Below, one piece after another: positions 52,296 to 59,931 of a stretch of DNA of 64,000 bases. The first letter of the stretch is position 1, and each line of letters opens with the position of its first letter. Location of the stretch: the NCBI RefSeq assembly GCF_025195125.1, contig NZ_JAMGSL010000004.1:186001-250000 (forward strand), in the 5' to 3' direction. The notes beneath the pieces were generated by a model. The model did no database searches. It was not told the DNA's origin and worked only from the letters and a program-made list of their open reading frames with translations. Source of the stretch: Streptomyces sp. Je 1-79 (lineage in GTDB: Bacteria; Actinomycetota; Actinomycetes; Streptomycetales; Streptomycetaceae). Both the position numbers and the translations under genes were made by a program.

Positions 52296-53237
52296 TCAGA
52301 GGCAGAGCTTCGCCTCGTGCGCGGCGTGACCGGCCGGTTCCAGCTGGAAGGTGCAGTGCTCCACGTCGAAGTGGTCGCCCAGGCAGCCCTGGAGCTCGTG
52401 CAGCATCTTCTCGTGGCCGACGGTGTCGAGCGCCGCCTGGGTCACGACCACGTGGGCGGAGAGCACCGGCATGCCGGACGTGATCGTCCAGGCGTGCAGG
52501 TCGTGGACGTCCTCGACGCCAGGCAGCGCCAGTATGTGGGCCCTGACCTCCGCCATGTCGACGCCCTTGGGCGCCGACTCCAGGAGCACGTCGAGGGTCT
52601 CGCGCAGCAGCTTGACCGTGCGCGGCACGATCATCAGGCCGATCAGGATCGAGGCGATCGGGTCGGCGTACTGCCACCCCGTGGCCAGGATGATGCCCGC
52701 CGAGACCAGGACCGTCACCGAGCCGAGCGCGTCCGCGAGCACCTCCAGATAGGCGCCGCGCACGTTGAGGCTCTCCTGCTGGCCGCGGACCAGGAGCGAG
52801 AGCGAGACCATGTTGGCGACCAGACCGATCAGCGCGATCGCGATGGTCAGTCCGCCCTTGGTCTCGGCCGGCTCGATGAACCGCTGGACCGCCTCGTACA
52901 GCACGTAGGTGCCGACGCCGAGCAGCAGCAGACAGTTGGCCAGCGCCGCGAGGATCTCGGCGCGGGCGAAGCCGTAGGTACGGGTCTGCGTGGGCGGGCG
53001 GTTCGCGAAGTGGATGGCGAGCAGCGCCATCGCCAGTCCGACCGCGTCGGTCGCCATGTGGGCCGCGTCGGCGATCAGCGCGAGCGAGTCCGCCATGACG
53101 CCGCCGACGATCTCGACGGCCGTCACGGACAGTGTGATCGCGAGCGCGATCCGCAGCCGTCCGCGGTAGGCCGCGGCGGCCGTGCCCGTGGGCGGCGGCC
53201 CTCCGTGACTGTGCCCGTGGTCGTGTCCAGCCCCCAT
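52296..53237 (-). CDS. zitB: Cation diffusion facilitator zinc exporter (ZitB-like)
   Basis: The 313-residue protein has a His-rich N-terminus (GHDHGHSHGG), six membrane helices, the metal-site pairs in SLALIADAAHMATDAVGLA (Asp and HxxxD) and GAYLEVLADALGSVTVLVSAG, and a cytoplasmic C-terminal domain with VEDVHDLHAWTITSGMPVLSAHV. These are hallmarks of CDF zinc exporters. GGAGG lies seven bases before ATG 53237. A Zur-box-like sequence 81 bases upstream, next to idi, fits the S. coelicolor zitB locus (SCO6751), where Zur activates the exporter; this is from memory. Confidence 0.9.
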   Translation of the reverse strand: MGAGHDHGHSHGGPPPTGTAAAAYRGRLRIALAITLSVTAVEIVGGVMADSLALIADAAHMATDAVGLAMALLAIHFANRPPTQTRTYGFARAEILAALANCLLLLGVGTYVLYEAVQRFIEPAETKGGLTIAIALIGLVANMVSLSLLVRGQQESLNVRGAYLEVLADALGSVTVLVSAGIILATGWQYADPIASILIGLMIVPRTVKLLRETLDVLLESAPKGVDMAEVRAHILALPGVEDVHDLHAWTITSGMPVLSAHVVVTQAALDTVGHEKMLHELQGCLGDHFDVEHCTFQLEPAGHAAHEAKLCL

Positions 53238-53642
53238 GACATGGCCTCCCCGTCGTGTCGTGTCCGGTGCCCGACTCGCAAGTCAACTACGGGTGGGGGG
53301 TATGTGCAACACGGTACTGAAGACCGTTGTCATATCATCTGACCTGCGGTGATGCGGGCCTGGCGGGAGGGCGTGCGAGGGTGGGTCCAGGCCGCCCGGG
53401 ATCACGGTTTGTGGGGCGGCCGGTCGATCACCCATGATGATCTCCGCGGGTGCGGCCCACTCGGGCGGATTCGAGTGAGCCCGGGGGAGTCCGCACCGCA
53501 AAGCCTCGGTGAACTCCCGCCCTCGTTCATCCGATAGCCTCAGCCGACGTGCCGCCGCCCGATGCCGGGCAGAGCCGCTGTGCCCGGGGCCGTGCCATGG
53601 GCCCCGAGGGCCCGCCCCGTCAGCTCCAAGGAGTGAGTTCGT
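53238..53642. other. 405-bp divergent region between zitB and the glycoconjugate cluster
   Basis: It holds the Zur-like box (53318-53332) near zitB. The remainder, 53340-53627, has no gene I can support; open frames such as 53349-53537 show no family and poor codon pattern. AAGGAG at 53628-53633 is the ribosome binding site for the CTG-started gene. Confidence 0.6.
53318..53332 (-). promoter_or_regulatory. Zur-box-like inverted repeat
   Basis: On the minus strand the 15 bases read TGACAACGGTCTTCA, matching the Streptomyces Zur consensus TGAAAATGATTTTCA at 11 of 15 positions, with both TGA and TCA ends intact. It lies 81 bases upstream of the zinc exporter start. Confidence 0.6.
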
Positions 53643-55457
53643 CTGTCGACCGCCATCCTCACCGGTCCGCCGGTACCCGGATCGTCGCTCGACGGCGATC
53701 TGCGGTCTCTGGGCTTCGACGTACGGGTCGCCTCCGGCCCGCAGGACGCGGGTGCGCTGCTCGCCGCCGTACCGGCCGGTGAGCGGGTCGCCGTCGTCGA
53801 CCCCCGCTTCGTCGGCCACCTGCACGCGCTGCGGCTGGCCCTCACCGACCCCCGCTTCCCCGCCGCCGCGGCGCCCGGCGCGCTCACCGCGCAGCCCGAG
53901 GCCCGCCCGGCCCTGGCCCGCGCGCTGACCGACGCCCACGCCCCGGCGCCCGGCGCCCCCGTCGCACCCGCGCCGGCCGTCGCCGACGAGAACCTTCCCG
54001 ACGTCCTCGCCGACGCCCTCGACGCCGACGGCGTCGCCGTGCACCGGCCTCAGCTCGGCACGCTCGTCGCCGCCGTCCCGACCGACGCCGAGGCTCGCCA
54101 CGAGGCCCGCGCCGCCGTCACCGCCGTCGACGACGAGGCCGTACGCCTGCGCTCCGCCGTGAAGGCCCACGACGGCTTCTTCACCACCTTCTGCGTCAGC
54201 CCCTACTCGCGGTACATCGCCCGCTGGTGCGCCCGGCGCGGCCTCACCCCCAACCAGGTGACCACCGCCTCGCTGCTCACCGCGCTGATCGCGGCCGGCT
54301 GCGCCGCCACCGGCGAGCGCGGCGGATACGTCGCCGCCGGTGTGCTGCTCCTCGTCTCCTTCGTCCTGGACTGCACCGACGGGCAGCTCGCCCGCTACTC
54401 CCTGCAGTACTCGACGATGGGTGCCTGGCTCGACGCCACCTTCGACCGCGCGAAGGAGTACGCCTTCTACGCGGGCCTCGCCCTCGGCGCCGCGCGGAAC
54501 GGGGACGACGTCTGGGCGCTCGCGCTCGGCGCGATGGTCCTGATGACCTGCCGCCATGTCGTGGACTTCTCGTTCAACGAGGCCAACCACGACGCCACGG
54601 CGAACACGAGCCCCACCGCGGCCCTCTCCAACCGGCTCGACAGCGTCGGCTGGACCGTCTGGGTCCGCCGCATGATCATCCTGCCGATCGGCGAGCGCTG
54701 GGCCATGATCGCGGTCCTCACCGCCGTCACCACCCCTCGGATCGTCTTCTGGGCCCTGATCATCGGCTGCGCCTTCGGAGCCTGCTACACCACGGCCGGC
54801 CGTGTGCTCCGCTCCCTGACCCGCAAGGCGAAGAGGACCGACCGGGCCGCCCAGGCGCTCGCCGACCTGGCGGACTCCGGGCCGCTCGCCCAGCTCGTCG
54901 CCCACGCGACGAAGCGACAGCCGTTCCGGCTGGCCTTCGCCGTGATCGGCGTCGGGTTCCTCCTCGCCACGGCGCTGATCGAACCCTTCGGCAGCAAGAT
55001 CACCGTCTTCGCCGCCGTGCTGTACGTCGTCATCAGCGGCAGCGTGGTCGCGGAGCCGCTGAAGGGGGCGCTCGACTGGCTGCTCCCGCCGCTCTTCCGG
55101 GCCGCCGAGTACGGCACGGTCCTGATCCTCGCCGCCCGCTCCGACGTGAACGGCGCCCTGCCCGCGGCTTACGGGCTGGTGGCCGCCGTCGCCTACCATC
55201 ACTACGACACGGTGTACCGCATCCGCGGCGGCACCGGCGCCCCGCCCGCGTGGCTCGTGCGCACCGTCGGCGGTCACGAGGGCCGCACCTTGCTGGTGGT
55301 CCTACTCGCCGCCCTGCTGGCGGACCGCGGCGACGACTTCACCCTGGCGCTCACCGCGATGGCGGTCGTCGTCGCGCTCGTGGTGCTCGTGGAGTCCATC
55401 CGCTTCTGGGTGTCCTCGGGAGCACCCGCCGTACATGACGAAGGAGAAACCGCATGA
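53643..55457 (+). CDS. DUF5941-CDP-alcohol phosphotransferase fusion
   Basis: The 604-residue protein begins STAILTGPPVPGSSLDGD and has an N-terminal domain (about 1-160) resembling a degenerate nucleotidyltransferase, as in DUF5941. A membrane CDP-alcohol phosphotransferase follows, with the complete motif DGQLAR-x8-G-AWL-D-ATF-D near residues 252-273 and about six to eight helices. It transfers a phospho-alcohol from CDP-alcohol to an acceptor. The frame is closed by TGA at 53634-53636 and the first start-like codon is CTG 53643, with AAGGAG nine bases upstream; GTG 54039 would delete the N-terminal domain. Its stop overlaps the next ATG. Confidence 0.8.
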   Translation: MSTAILTGPPVPGSSLDGDLRSLGFDVRVASGPQDAGALLAAVPAGERVAVVDPRFVGHLHALRLALTDPRFPAAAAPGALTAQPEARPALARALTDAHAPAPGAPVAPAPAVADENLPDVLADALDADGVAVHRPQLGTLVAAVPTDAEARHEARAAVTAVDDEAVRLRSAVKAHDGFFTTFCVSPYSRYIARWCARRGLTPNQVTTASLLTALIAAGCAATGERGGYVAAGVLLLVSFVLDCTDGQLARYSLQYSTMGAWLDATFDRAKEYAFYAGLALGAARNGDDVWALALGAMVLMTCRHVVDFSFNEANHDATANTSPTAALSNRLDSVGWTVWVRRMIILPIGERWAMIAVLTAVTTPRIVFWALIIGCAFGACYTTAGRVLRSLTRKAKRTDRAAQALADLADSGPLAQLVAHATKRQPFRLAFAVIGVGFLLATALIEPFGSKITVFAAVLYVVISGSVVAEPLKGALDWLLPPLFRAAEYGTVLILAARSDVNGALPAAYGLVAAVAYHHYDTVYRIRGGTGAPPAWLVRTVGGHEGRTLLVVLLAALLADRGDDFTLALTAMAVVVALVVLVESIRFWVSSGAPAVHDEGETA

Positions 55458-56191
55458 TCGGCCTCGTACTGGCAGCCGGTGCCGGACGGCGTCTGCGCCC
55501 CTACACCGACACCCTTCCGAAGGCCCTCGTGCCTGTCGACGGTGACACCACCGTCCTCGACCTCACGCTGAAGAACTTCGCGGAGGTCGGCCTCACCGAG
55601 GTCGCCGTCGTCGTCGGCTACCGCAAGGAGGCCGTGTACGCGCGCAAGGAGGCCCTGGAGGCCCGGTACGGCGTCACGCTCACCCTGATCGACAACGACA
55701 AGGCCGAGGAGTGGAACAACGCCTACTCCCTGTGGTGCGCCCGTGAGGTCCTCAAGCGCGGTGTGATCCTCGCCAACGGCGACACCGTCCACCCCGTCTC
55801 CGTCGAGAAGACCCTGCTGGCCGCGCGCGGCGACGGCAAGAAGATCATCCTCGCCCTCGACACGGTGAAGAACCTCGCCGACGAGGAGATGAAGGTCATC
55901 ATCGCCGAGGGCAAGGGCGTCCAGAAGATCACCAAGCTGATGGACCCGGCCTCCGCCACCGGCGAGTACATCGGCGTCACCCTCATCGAGCCCGAGGCCG
56001 CCGAGTCCCTCGCCGACGCCCTGAAGGCCACCTTCGAGCGCGACCCCGACCTCTACTACGAGGACGGCTACCAGAAGCTCGTCGACGACGGCTTCACGAT
56101 CGACGTGGAGCCCATCGGCGACGTCAAGTGGGTCGAGATCGACAACCACGACGACCTCGCGAAGGGCCGTGAGATCGCGTGCCAGTACTGA
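55454..56191 (+). CDS. Cytidylyltransferase-like nucleotidyltransferase (LicC/IPCT type)
   Basis: The 245-residue enzyme starts with the nucleotide-binding loop GLVLAAGAGRRLRPYTDTLPKALVPV and has EEWNNAYSLWCAREVL, a segment resembling the NNxxSLxxA motif of phosphocholine and inositol-phosphate cytidylyltransferases, then VILANGDTVHPVSVE with the metal Asp and VKWVEIDNHDDLAKG. It probably charges a phospho-alcohol with CTP for the flanking CDP-alcohol phosphotransferases. The ATG overlaps the previous stop (ATGA) and its end overlaps the dehydrogenase gene by 13 bases. Confidence 0.83.
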   Translation: MIGLVLAAGAGRRLRPYTDTLPKALVPVDGDTTVLDLTLKNFAEVGLTEVAVVVGYRKEAVYARKEALEARYGVTLTLIDNDKAEEWNNAYSLWCAREVLKRGVILANGDTVHPVSVEKTLLAARGDGKKIILALDTVKNLADEEMKVIIAEGKGVQKITKLMDPASATGEYIGVTLIEPEAAESLADALKATFERDPDLYYEDGYQKLVDDGFTIDVEPIGDVKWVEIDNHDDLAKGREIACQY

Positions 56192-57240
56192 CCCGGCTGA
56201 TCCCCTCGCCGGTCGTCGTCGACATCCGCCGGGGAGCGCTGGAGGACCTCTCCACGCTCCTCGCGGACCAGCGGATCTCCAGCAACGGCCGGATCGCCGT
56301 CGCCATCAGCGGCGGCTCGGGCCTGAAGCTGCGGGAGCGCTTCGCCTCCGAGCTGCCCGGCGCCGACTGGTACCCCGTCGACGGCGGCACCATCGACGCG
56401 GCCGTGAAGCTCGCCGACGCCATACGGGGCAAGCGGTACGACGCGGTGGTCGCGCTGGGCGGCGGCAAGATCATCGACGTGACCAAGTACGCGGCGGCCC
56501 GGGTGGGCCTGCCGCTGGTCGCCATCGCCACCAACCTGTCGCACGACGGCATCTGCTCGCCGGTCTCCACCCTGGACAACGACAACGGGCGCGGTTCGTA
56601 CGGTGTGCCCACCCCGATCGCCCTGGTCATCGACCTCGACGTGATCCGGGACGCCCCGGTGCGCTACGTCCGCTCCGGCATCGGCGACGCGATCTCCAAC
56701 CTCTCCGCCATCGCGGACTGGGAGCTCTCCCACCGCGAGACCGGTGAGCCGGTCGACGGCCTCGCCGCGGCGATGGCCCGCAGCGCCGGCGAGGCGGTCC
56801 TCCGCCACCCCGGCGGCGTCGGCGACGACGACTTCCTCGTCACCCTCTCCGAGGGCCTGGTGATGTCCGGCATCGCCATGTCGATCAGCGGCGACACCCG
56901 GCCCTCCTCGGGCGCCTGCCACGAGATCAGCCACGCCTTCGACCTGCTCTACCCCCAGCGCGCCGCCAGCCACGGCGAGCAGTGCGGCCTCGGCGCGGCC
57001 TTCGCGATGCACCTGCGCGGTGCCGCCGAGGGCTCGCTCCGGATCGTCGAGACGCTGCGCCGCCACGGCCTGCCCGTGACGGCCGAGGAGATGGGCTTCG
57101 ACGTGGACGAGTTCGTCCGGGCCGTGTCCTTCGCCCCGCAGACCCGTCCCGGCCGCTTCACCATCCTCGAACACCTCGACCTCTCCGACGACCAGATCAG
57201 GGACGCGTACGCCGACTATGCCAAGACCATCCGTAGCTGA
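56179..57240 (+). CDS. Glycerol-1-phosphate dehydrogenase-like (iron/zinc alcohol dehydrogenase fold)
   Basis: The 353-residue protein has VVALGGGKIIDVTKYAA (NAD loop), VAIATNLSHDGICSPVS, SGIGDAISNLSAIADWELSHRETGE and SSGACHEISHAFDLL with HGEQCGLGAAF, where Asp and two His would hold the metal. The order and the SHDGICSP and GDAISNLSAIADW motifs match archaeal EgsA and bacterial AraM, which reduce dihydroxyacetone phosphate to sn-glycerol-1-phosphate. Glycerol-1-phosphate is rare in bacteria. GTG 56179 overlaps the preceding gene by 13 bases and its end overlaps the next by 23. Confidence 0.8.
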   Translation: MPVLTRLIPSPVVVDIRRGALEDLSTLLADQRISSNGRIAVAISGGSGLKLRERFASELPGADWYPVDGGTIDAAVKLADAIRGKRYDAVVALGGGKIIDVTKYAAARVGLPLVAIATNLSHDGICSPVSTLDNDNGRGSYGVPTPIALVIDLDVIRDAPVRYVRSGIGDAISNLSAIADWELSHRETGEPVDGLAAAMARSAGEAVLRHPGGVGDDDFLVTLSEGLVMSGIAMSISGDTRPSSGACHEISHAFDLLYPQRAASHGEQCGLGAAFAMHLRGAAEGSLRIVETLRRHGLPVTAEEMGFDVDEFVRAVSFAPQTRPGRFTILEHLDLSDDQIRDAYADYAKTIRS

Positions 57241-57997
57241 ACTCCGCCCGGTCGTGCACCCGGCGGGTGTGAAGGACCGGCGCAGCGGAGAGCACTGGGG
57301 CGGCCGCCTGTACATGCGCGAGATCTCGCTGCGCATCACCCGCCGCCTGGTCACCACCAAGGTCACGCCGAACCAGCTGACCTACGTGATGACGCTCTGC
57401 GGCGTGCTCGCCGCCCCCGCCCTGCTCGTCCCGGGCGTGTGGGGTGCCGTCCTCGGGGTCGTCGCGGTCCAGCTCTACCTGCTGCTCGACTGCGTCGACG
57501 GCGAGGTCGCCCGCTGGAAGAAGCAGTTCTCGCTGAACGGCGTCTACCTGGACCGGGTCGGCGCGTACCTCTGCGACGCGGCGGTGCTGGTCGGCTTCGG
57601 CCTGCGCGCAGCCGACATCTGGGGCACCGGCCGTATCGACTGGCTGTGGGCCTTCCTCGGCACCCTCGCGGCGCTCGGCGCCGTCCTGATCAAGGCGGAG
57701 ACCGACCTCGTCGGCGTCGCGCGCCACCAGGGCGGGCTGCCGCCCGTCAAGGAGGCGGCGAGCGAGCCCCGCTCCTCCGGCATGGCCCTCGCCCGCAGGG
57801 CGGCCTCGGCGCTGCAGTTCCACCGCCTGGTCCTCGGGATCGAGGCGTCCCTGCTGATCCTGGTCCTGGCGCTCCTCGACGCGGTCCAGGGCGGGCTGTT
57901 CTTCACCCGGCTCGGGGTCGCGGTGCTCGCGGGCATCGCGCTGCTCCAGACGGTCCTGCACCTGGTGTCGATCCTGGCGTCGAGCCGGCTGAAGTGA
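57218..57997 (+). CDS. CDP-alcohol phosphotransferase with altered active site
   Basis: The 259-residue membrane protein has four to six helices and the CDP-alcohol motif DCVDGEVAR-x8-G-VYL-D, but where the fourth Asp is expected (after D-RVG) there is Ala; the nearest Asp is four residues later (AYLCD). This Asp is the catalytic base in characterised members, so the protein may be inactive or use another base. Start ATG 57218 lies inside the dehydrogenase gene, an overlap of 23 bases, and similarity begins near HWGGRLYMREISLRITRRLV. It forms a pair with the complete phosphotransferase upstream. Confidence 0.83.
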   Translation: MPRPSVAELRPVVHPAGVKDRRSGEHWGGRLYMREISLRITRRLVTTKVTPNQLTYVMTLCGVLAAPALLVPGVWGAVLGVVAVQLYLLLDCVDGEVARWKKQFSLNGVYLDRVGAYLCDAAVLVGFGLRAADIWGTGRIDWLWAFLGTLAALGAVLIKAETDLVGVARHQGGLPPVKEAASEPRSSGMALARRAASALQFHRLVLGIEASLLILVLALLDAVQGGLFFTRLGVAVLAGIALLQTVLHLVSILASSRLK

Positions 57998-58062
57998 GGC
58001 CGGGGGACATGACGACGGCGCGGACGACAGACACGACGACGAACAGCGCGGGGAGGCCGAAC

Positions 58063-58953
58063 GTGAGCACGGCGATGAAGCTCGGTGCCGTCATCATCAC
58101 CATGGGCAACCGGCCCGACGACCTGCGCGCGCTGCTGGACTCGGTGGCCAGGCAGGAGGGCGACCCGGTCGAGGTCGTCGTCGTCGGCAACGGCGCCCCC
58201 GTCACGGGGGTGCCCGAGGGCGTCCACACCATCGACCTCCCGGAGAACCTGGGCATCCCCGGCGGCCGCAACGTCGGCATCGACGCCTTCGGCCCCGACG
58301 GCCCCTGCGGCCCCGTCGACGCCCTGCTCTTCCTGGACGACGACGGTCTGCTCGACCGGACGGACACCGCCGAGCTGGTCCGCCAGGCGTTCGCCGCCGA
58401 TCCGAGGCTGGGCATCATCAGCTTCCGGATCGCGGACCCCGAGACCGGTCTCACCCAGCGCCGGCACGTCCCACGGCTGCGCGCGTCCGACCCGATGCGG
58501 TCCTCGCGCGTGACCACCTTCCTCGGCGGCGCCAACGCCGTCCGTAGCCAGGTGCTCACCGAAGTCGGCGGCCTGCCGGACGAGTTCTTCTACGCGCACG
58601 AGGAGACGGATCTGGCCTGGCGTGCCCTCGACGCCAACTGGATGATCGACTACCGTTCCGACATGGTGCTGCTCCACCCCACCACGCCACCGTCCCGGCA
58701 CGCGACGTACCACTACAACGTGGCCCGCAACCGGGTATGGCTGGCCCGGCGCAACCTCCCCGCTCTGCTCGTCCCGGTCTACCTCGGTGTCTGGCTGCTG
58801 CTGACTCTCGCGCGGCGCCCCTCCGTCCCCGCCCTCAAGGCGTGGTTCGGCGGTTTCCGGGAAGGCTGGGCGACCCCCTGCGGACCGCGCCGGCCCATGA
58901 AATGGCGTACGGTGTGGCGGCTGACCCGACTGGGACGCCCGCCCGTCGTCTGA
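58063..58953 (+). CDS. GT2 family glycosyltransferase
   Basis: The 296-residue enzyme has the GT-A fold: KLGAVIITMGNRPDDLRALLDSVARQ, the nucleotide-binding NLGIPGGRNVGIDAF, the metal-site DALLFLDDDGLLDR, and FLGGANAVRSQVLTEVGGLPDEFFYAHEETDLAWRALDAN with the catalytic EETD region. Two short hydrophobic segments near the end (LPALLVPVYLGVWLLLTLAR) suggest membrane attachment. It probably adds a sugar to the product of the CDP-alcohol enzymes. GGGGAGG lies six bases before GTG 58063; ATG 58009 would add 18 residues and is the alternative. Confidence 0.85.
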   Translation: MSTAMKLGAVIITMGNRPDDLRALLDSVARQEGDPVEVVVVGNGAPVTGVPEGVHTIDLPENLGIPGGRNVGIDAFGPDGPCGPVDALLFLDDDGLLDRTDTAELVRQAFAADPRLGIISFRIADPETGLTQRRHVPRLRASDPMRSSRVTTFLGGANAVRSQVLTEVGGLPDEFFYAHEETDLAWRALDANWMIDYRSDMVLLHPTTPPSRHATYHYNVARNRVWLARRNLPALLVPVYLGVWLLLTLARRPSVPALKAWFGGFREGWATPCGPRRPMKWRTVWRLTRLGRPPVV

Positions 58954-59001
58954 CACGTGGTGCCCGAACCGCCACGCATCTGAATACGAAAGTTCCGATC
59001 T

Positions 59002-59931
59002 GTGAGTGACACAACCCACGACGGTGCGGTCGCGACGAGCGCCCCGCCATCCGCCGACGACGGCCTGCCCCCGGCCCAGCTGGCCGCGAAGTACGGTCTG
59101 TCGGTCAGCGGCGCCCGGCCCGGGTTCTTCGAGTACATCCGTCAGCTCTGGGGGCGGCGCCACTTCATCCTCGCCTTCTCCTCGGCGAAGCTGACGGCGC
59201 AGTACAGCCAGGCGAAGCTCGGCCAGGTCTGGCAGGTGGCGACCCCCCTGCTGAACGCGCTGGTCTACTTCCTGATCTTCGGCCTGATCCTGAACGCCGG
59301 CCGGGGCATGGAGACCAAGGTCTACATCCCCTTCCTGGTGACCGGAATCTTCGTCTTCACCTTCACCCAGAGCTCGGTCATGGCGGGCGTCCGGGCGATC
59401 GCGGGCAACCTGGGGCTCGTCCGGGCCCTGCACTTCCCGCGCGCCTCGCTGCCGATCTCGTTCGCGCTCCAGCAGCTCCAGCAGCTGCTCTTCTCCATGA
59501 TCGTGCTGGCGGCCGTCGCGATCGCCTTCGGCAGCTACCCCTCGCCGAGCTGGCTGCTGGTGGTCCCCGCGCTGTTCCTGCAGTTCGTGTTCAACGTCGG
59601 ACTGGCCATGGTCATGGCGCGGATGGGCTCCAAGACGCCCGACCTCGCCCAGCTCATGCCGTTCGTCATGCGCACCTGGCTCTACGCGTCCGGCGTGATG
59701 TTCTCGATCCCGGTGATGCTCGCGGACAAGCCGGCCTGGATCGCCGACGTCCTCATGTACAACCCCGCCGCCGTCTACATGGACCTGGTCCGTTTCGCGC
59801 TGATCGACGGTTACGGCTCCGAGAACCTGCCCGCGCACGTCTGGTTGACGGCGCTCGGCTGGGCCCTCGCGGTCGGCATCGGCGGCTTCGTCTACTTCTG
59901 GAAGGCCGAGGAGAGGTACGGCCGTGGCTGA
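59002..59931 (+). CDS. ABC-2 type polysaccharide/lipid exporter permease (Wzm/TagG-like)
   Basis: The 309-residue protein has a 60-residue cytoplasmic tail and six hydrophobic helices from about residue 75 (LLNALVYFLIFGLIL, FLVTGIFVFTFTQSS, FALQQLQQLLFSMIVLAAVAI, LLVVPALFLQFVFNVGLAMVM, YASGVMFSIPVML, GWALAVGIGGFVYFW). RALHFPRASLPIS is the conserved cytoplasmic loop of Wzm/TagG permeases. It forms a heterotetramer with the ATPase encoded next and exports a lipid-linked glycan or polyol. The GTG start at 59002 follows 48 bases after the glycosyltransferase. Confidence 0.88.
   Translation: MSDTTHDGAVATSAPPSADDGLPPAQLAAKYGLSVSGARPGFFEYIRQLWGRRHFILAFSSAKLTAQYSQAKLGQVWQVATPLLNALVYFLIFGLILNAGRGMETKVYIPFLVTGIFVFTFTQSSVMAGVRAIAGNLGLVRALHFPRASLPISFALQQLQQLLFSMIVLAAVAIAFGSYPSPSWLLVVPALFLQFVFNVGLAMVMARMGSKTPDLAQLMPFVMRTWLYASGVMFSIPVMLADKPAWIADVLMYNPAAVYMDLVRFALIDGYGSENLPAHVWLTALGWALAVGIGGFVYFWKAEERYGRG

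Noticed and set aside
53349..53537. 62-codon plus-strand ORF between zitB and the glycoconjugate cluster
   Set aside because: No ribosome binding site, no family and unremarkable composition.
53633..53782. GTG-started frame with AAGGAG overlap just before the DUF5941 gene
   Set aside because: The GTG at 53633 is inside the ribosome binding site, and its product is Arg-rich shadow sequence. The frame entered at CTG 53643 gives the protein-like reading.
57218..57240. Start of the second CDP-alcohol phosphotransferase inside the dehydrogenase gene considered an error
   Set aside because: Overlaps of this size are seen at other junctions in this cluster, and the first 20 residues are not needed for fold recognition, so the upstream ATG is kept; a later start at 57314 (MREIS) remains possible.
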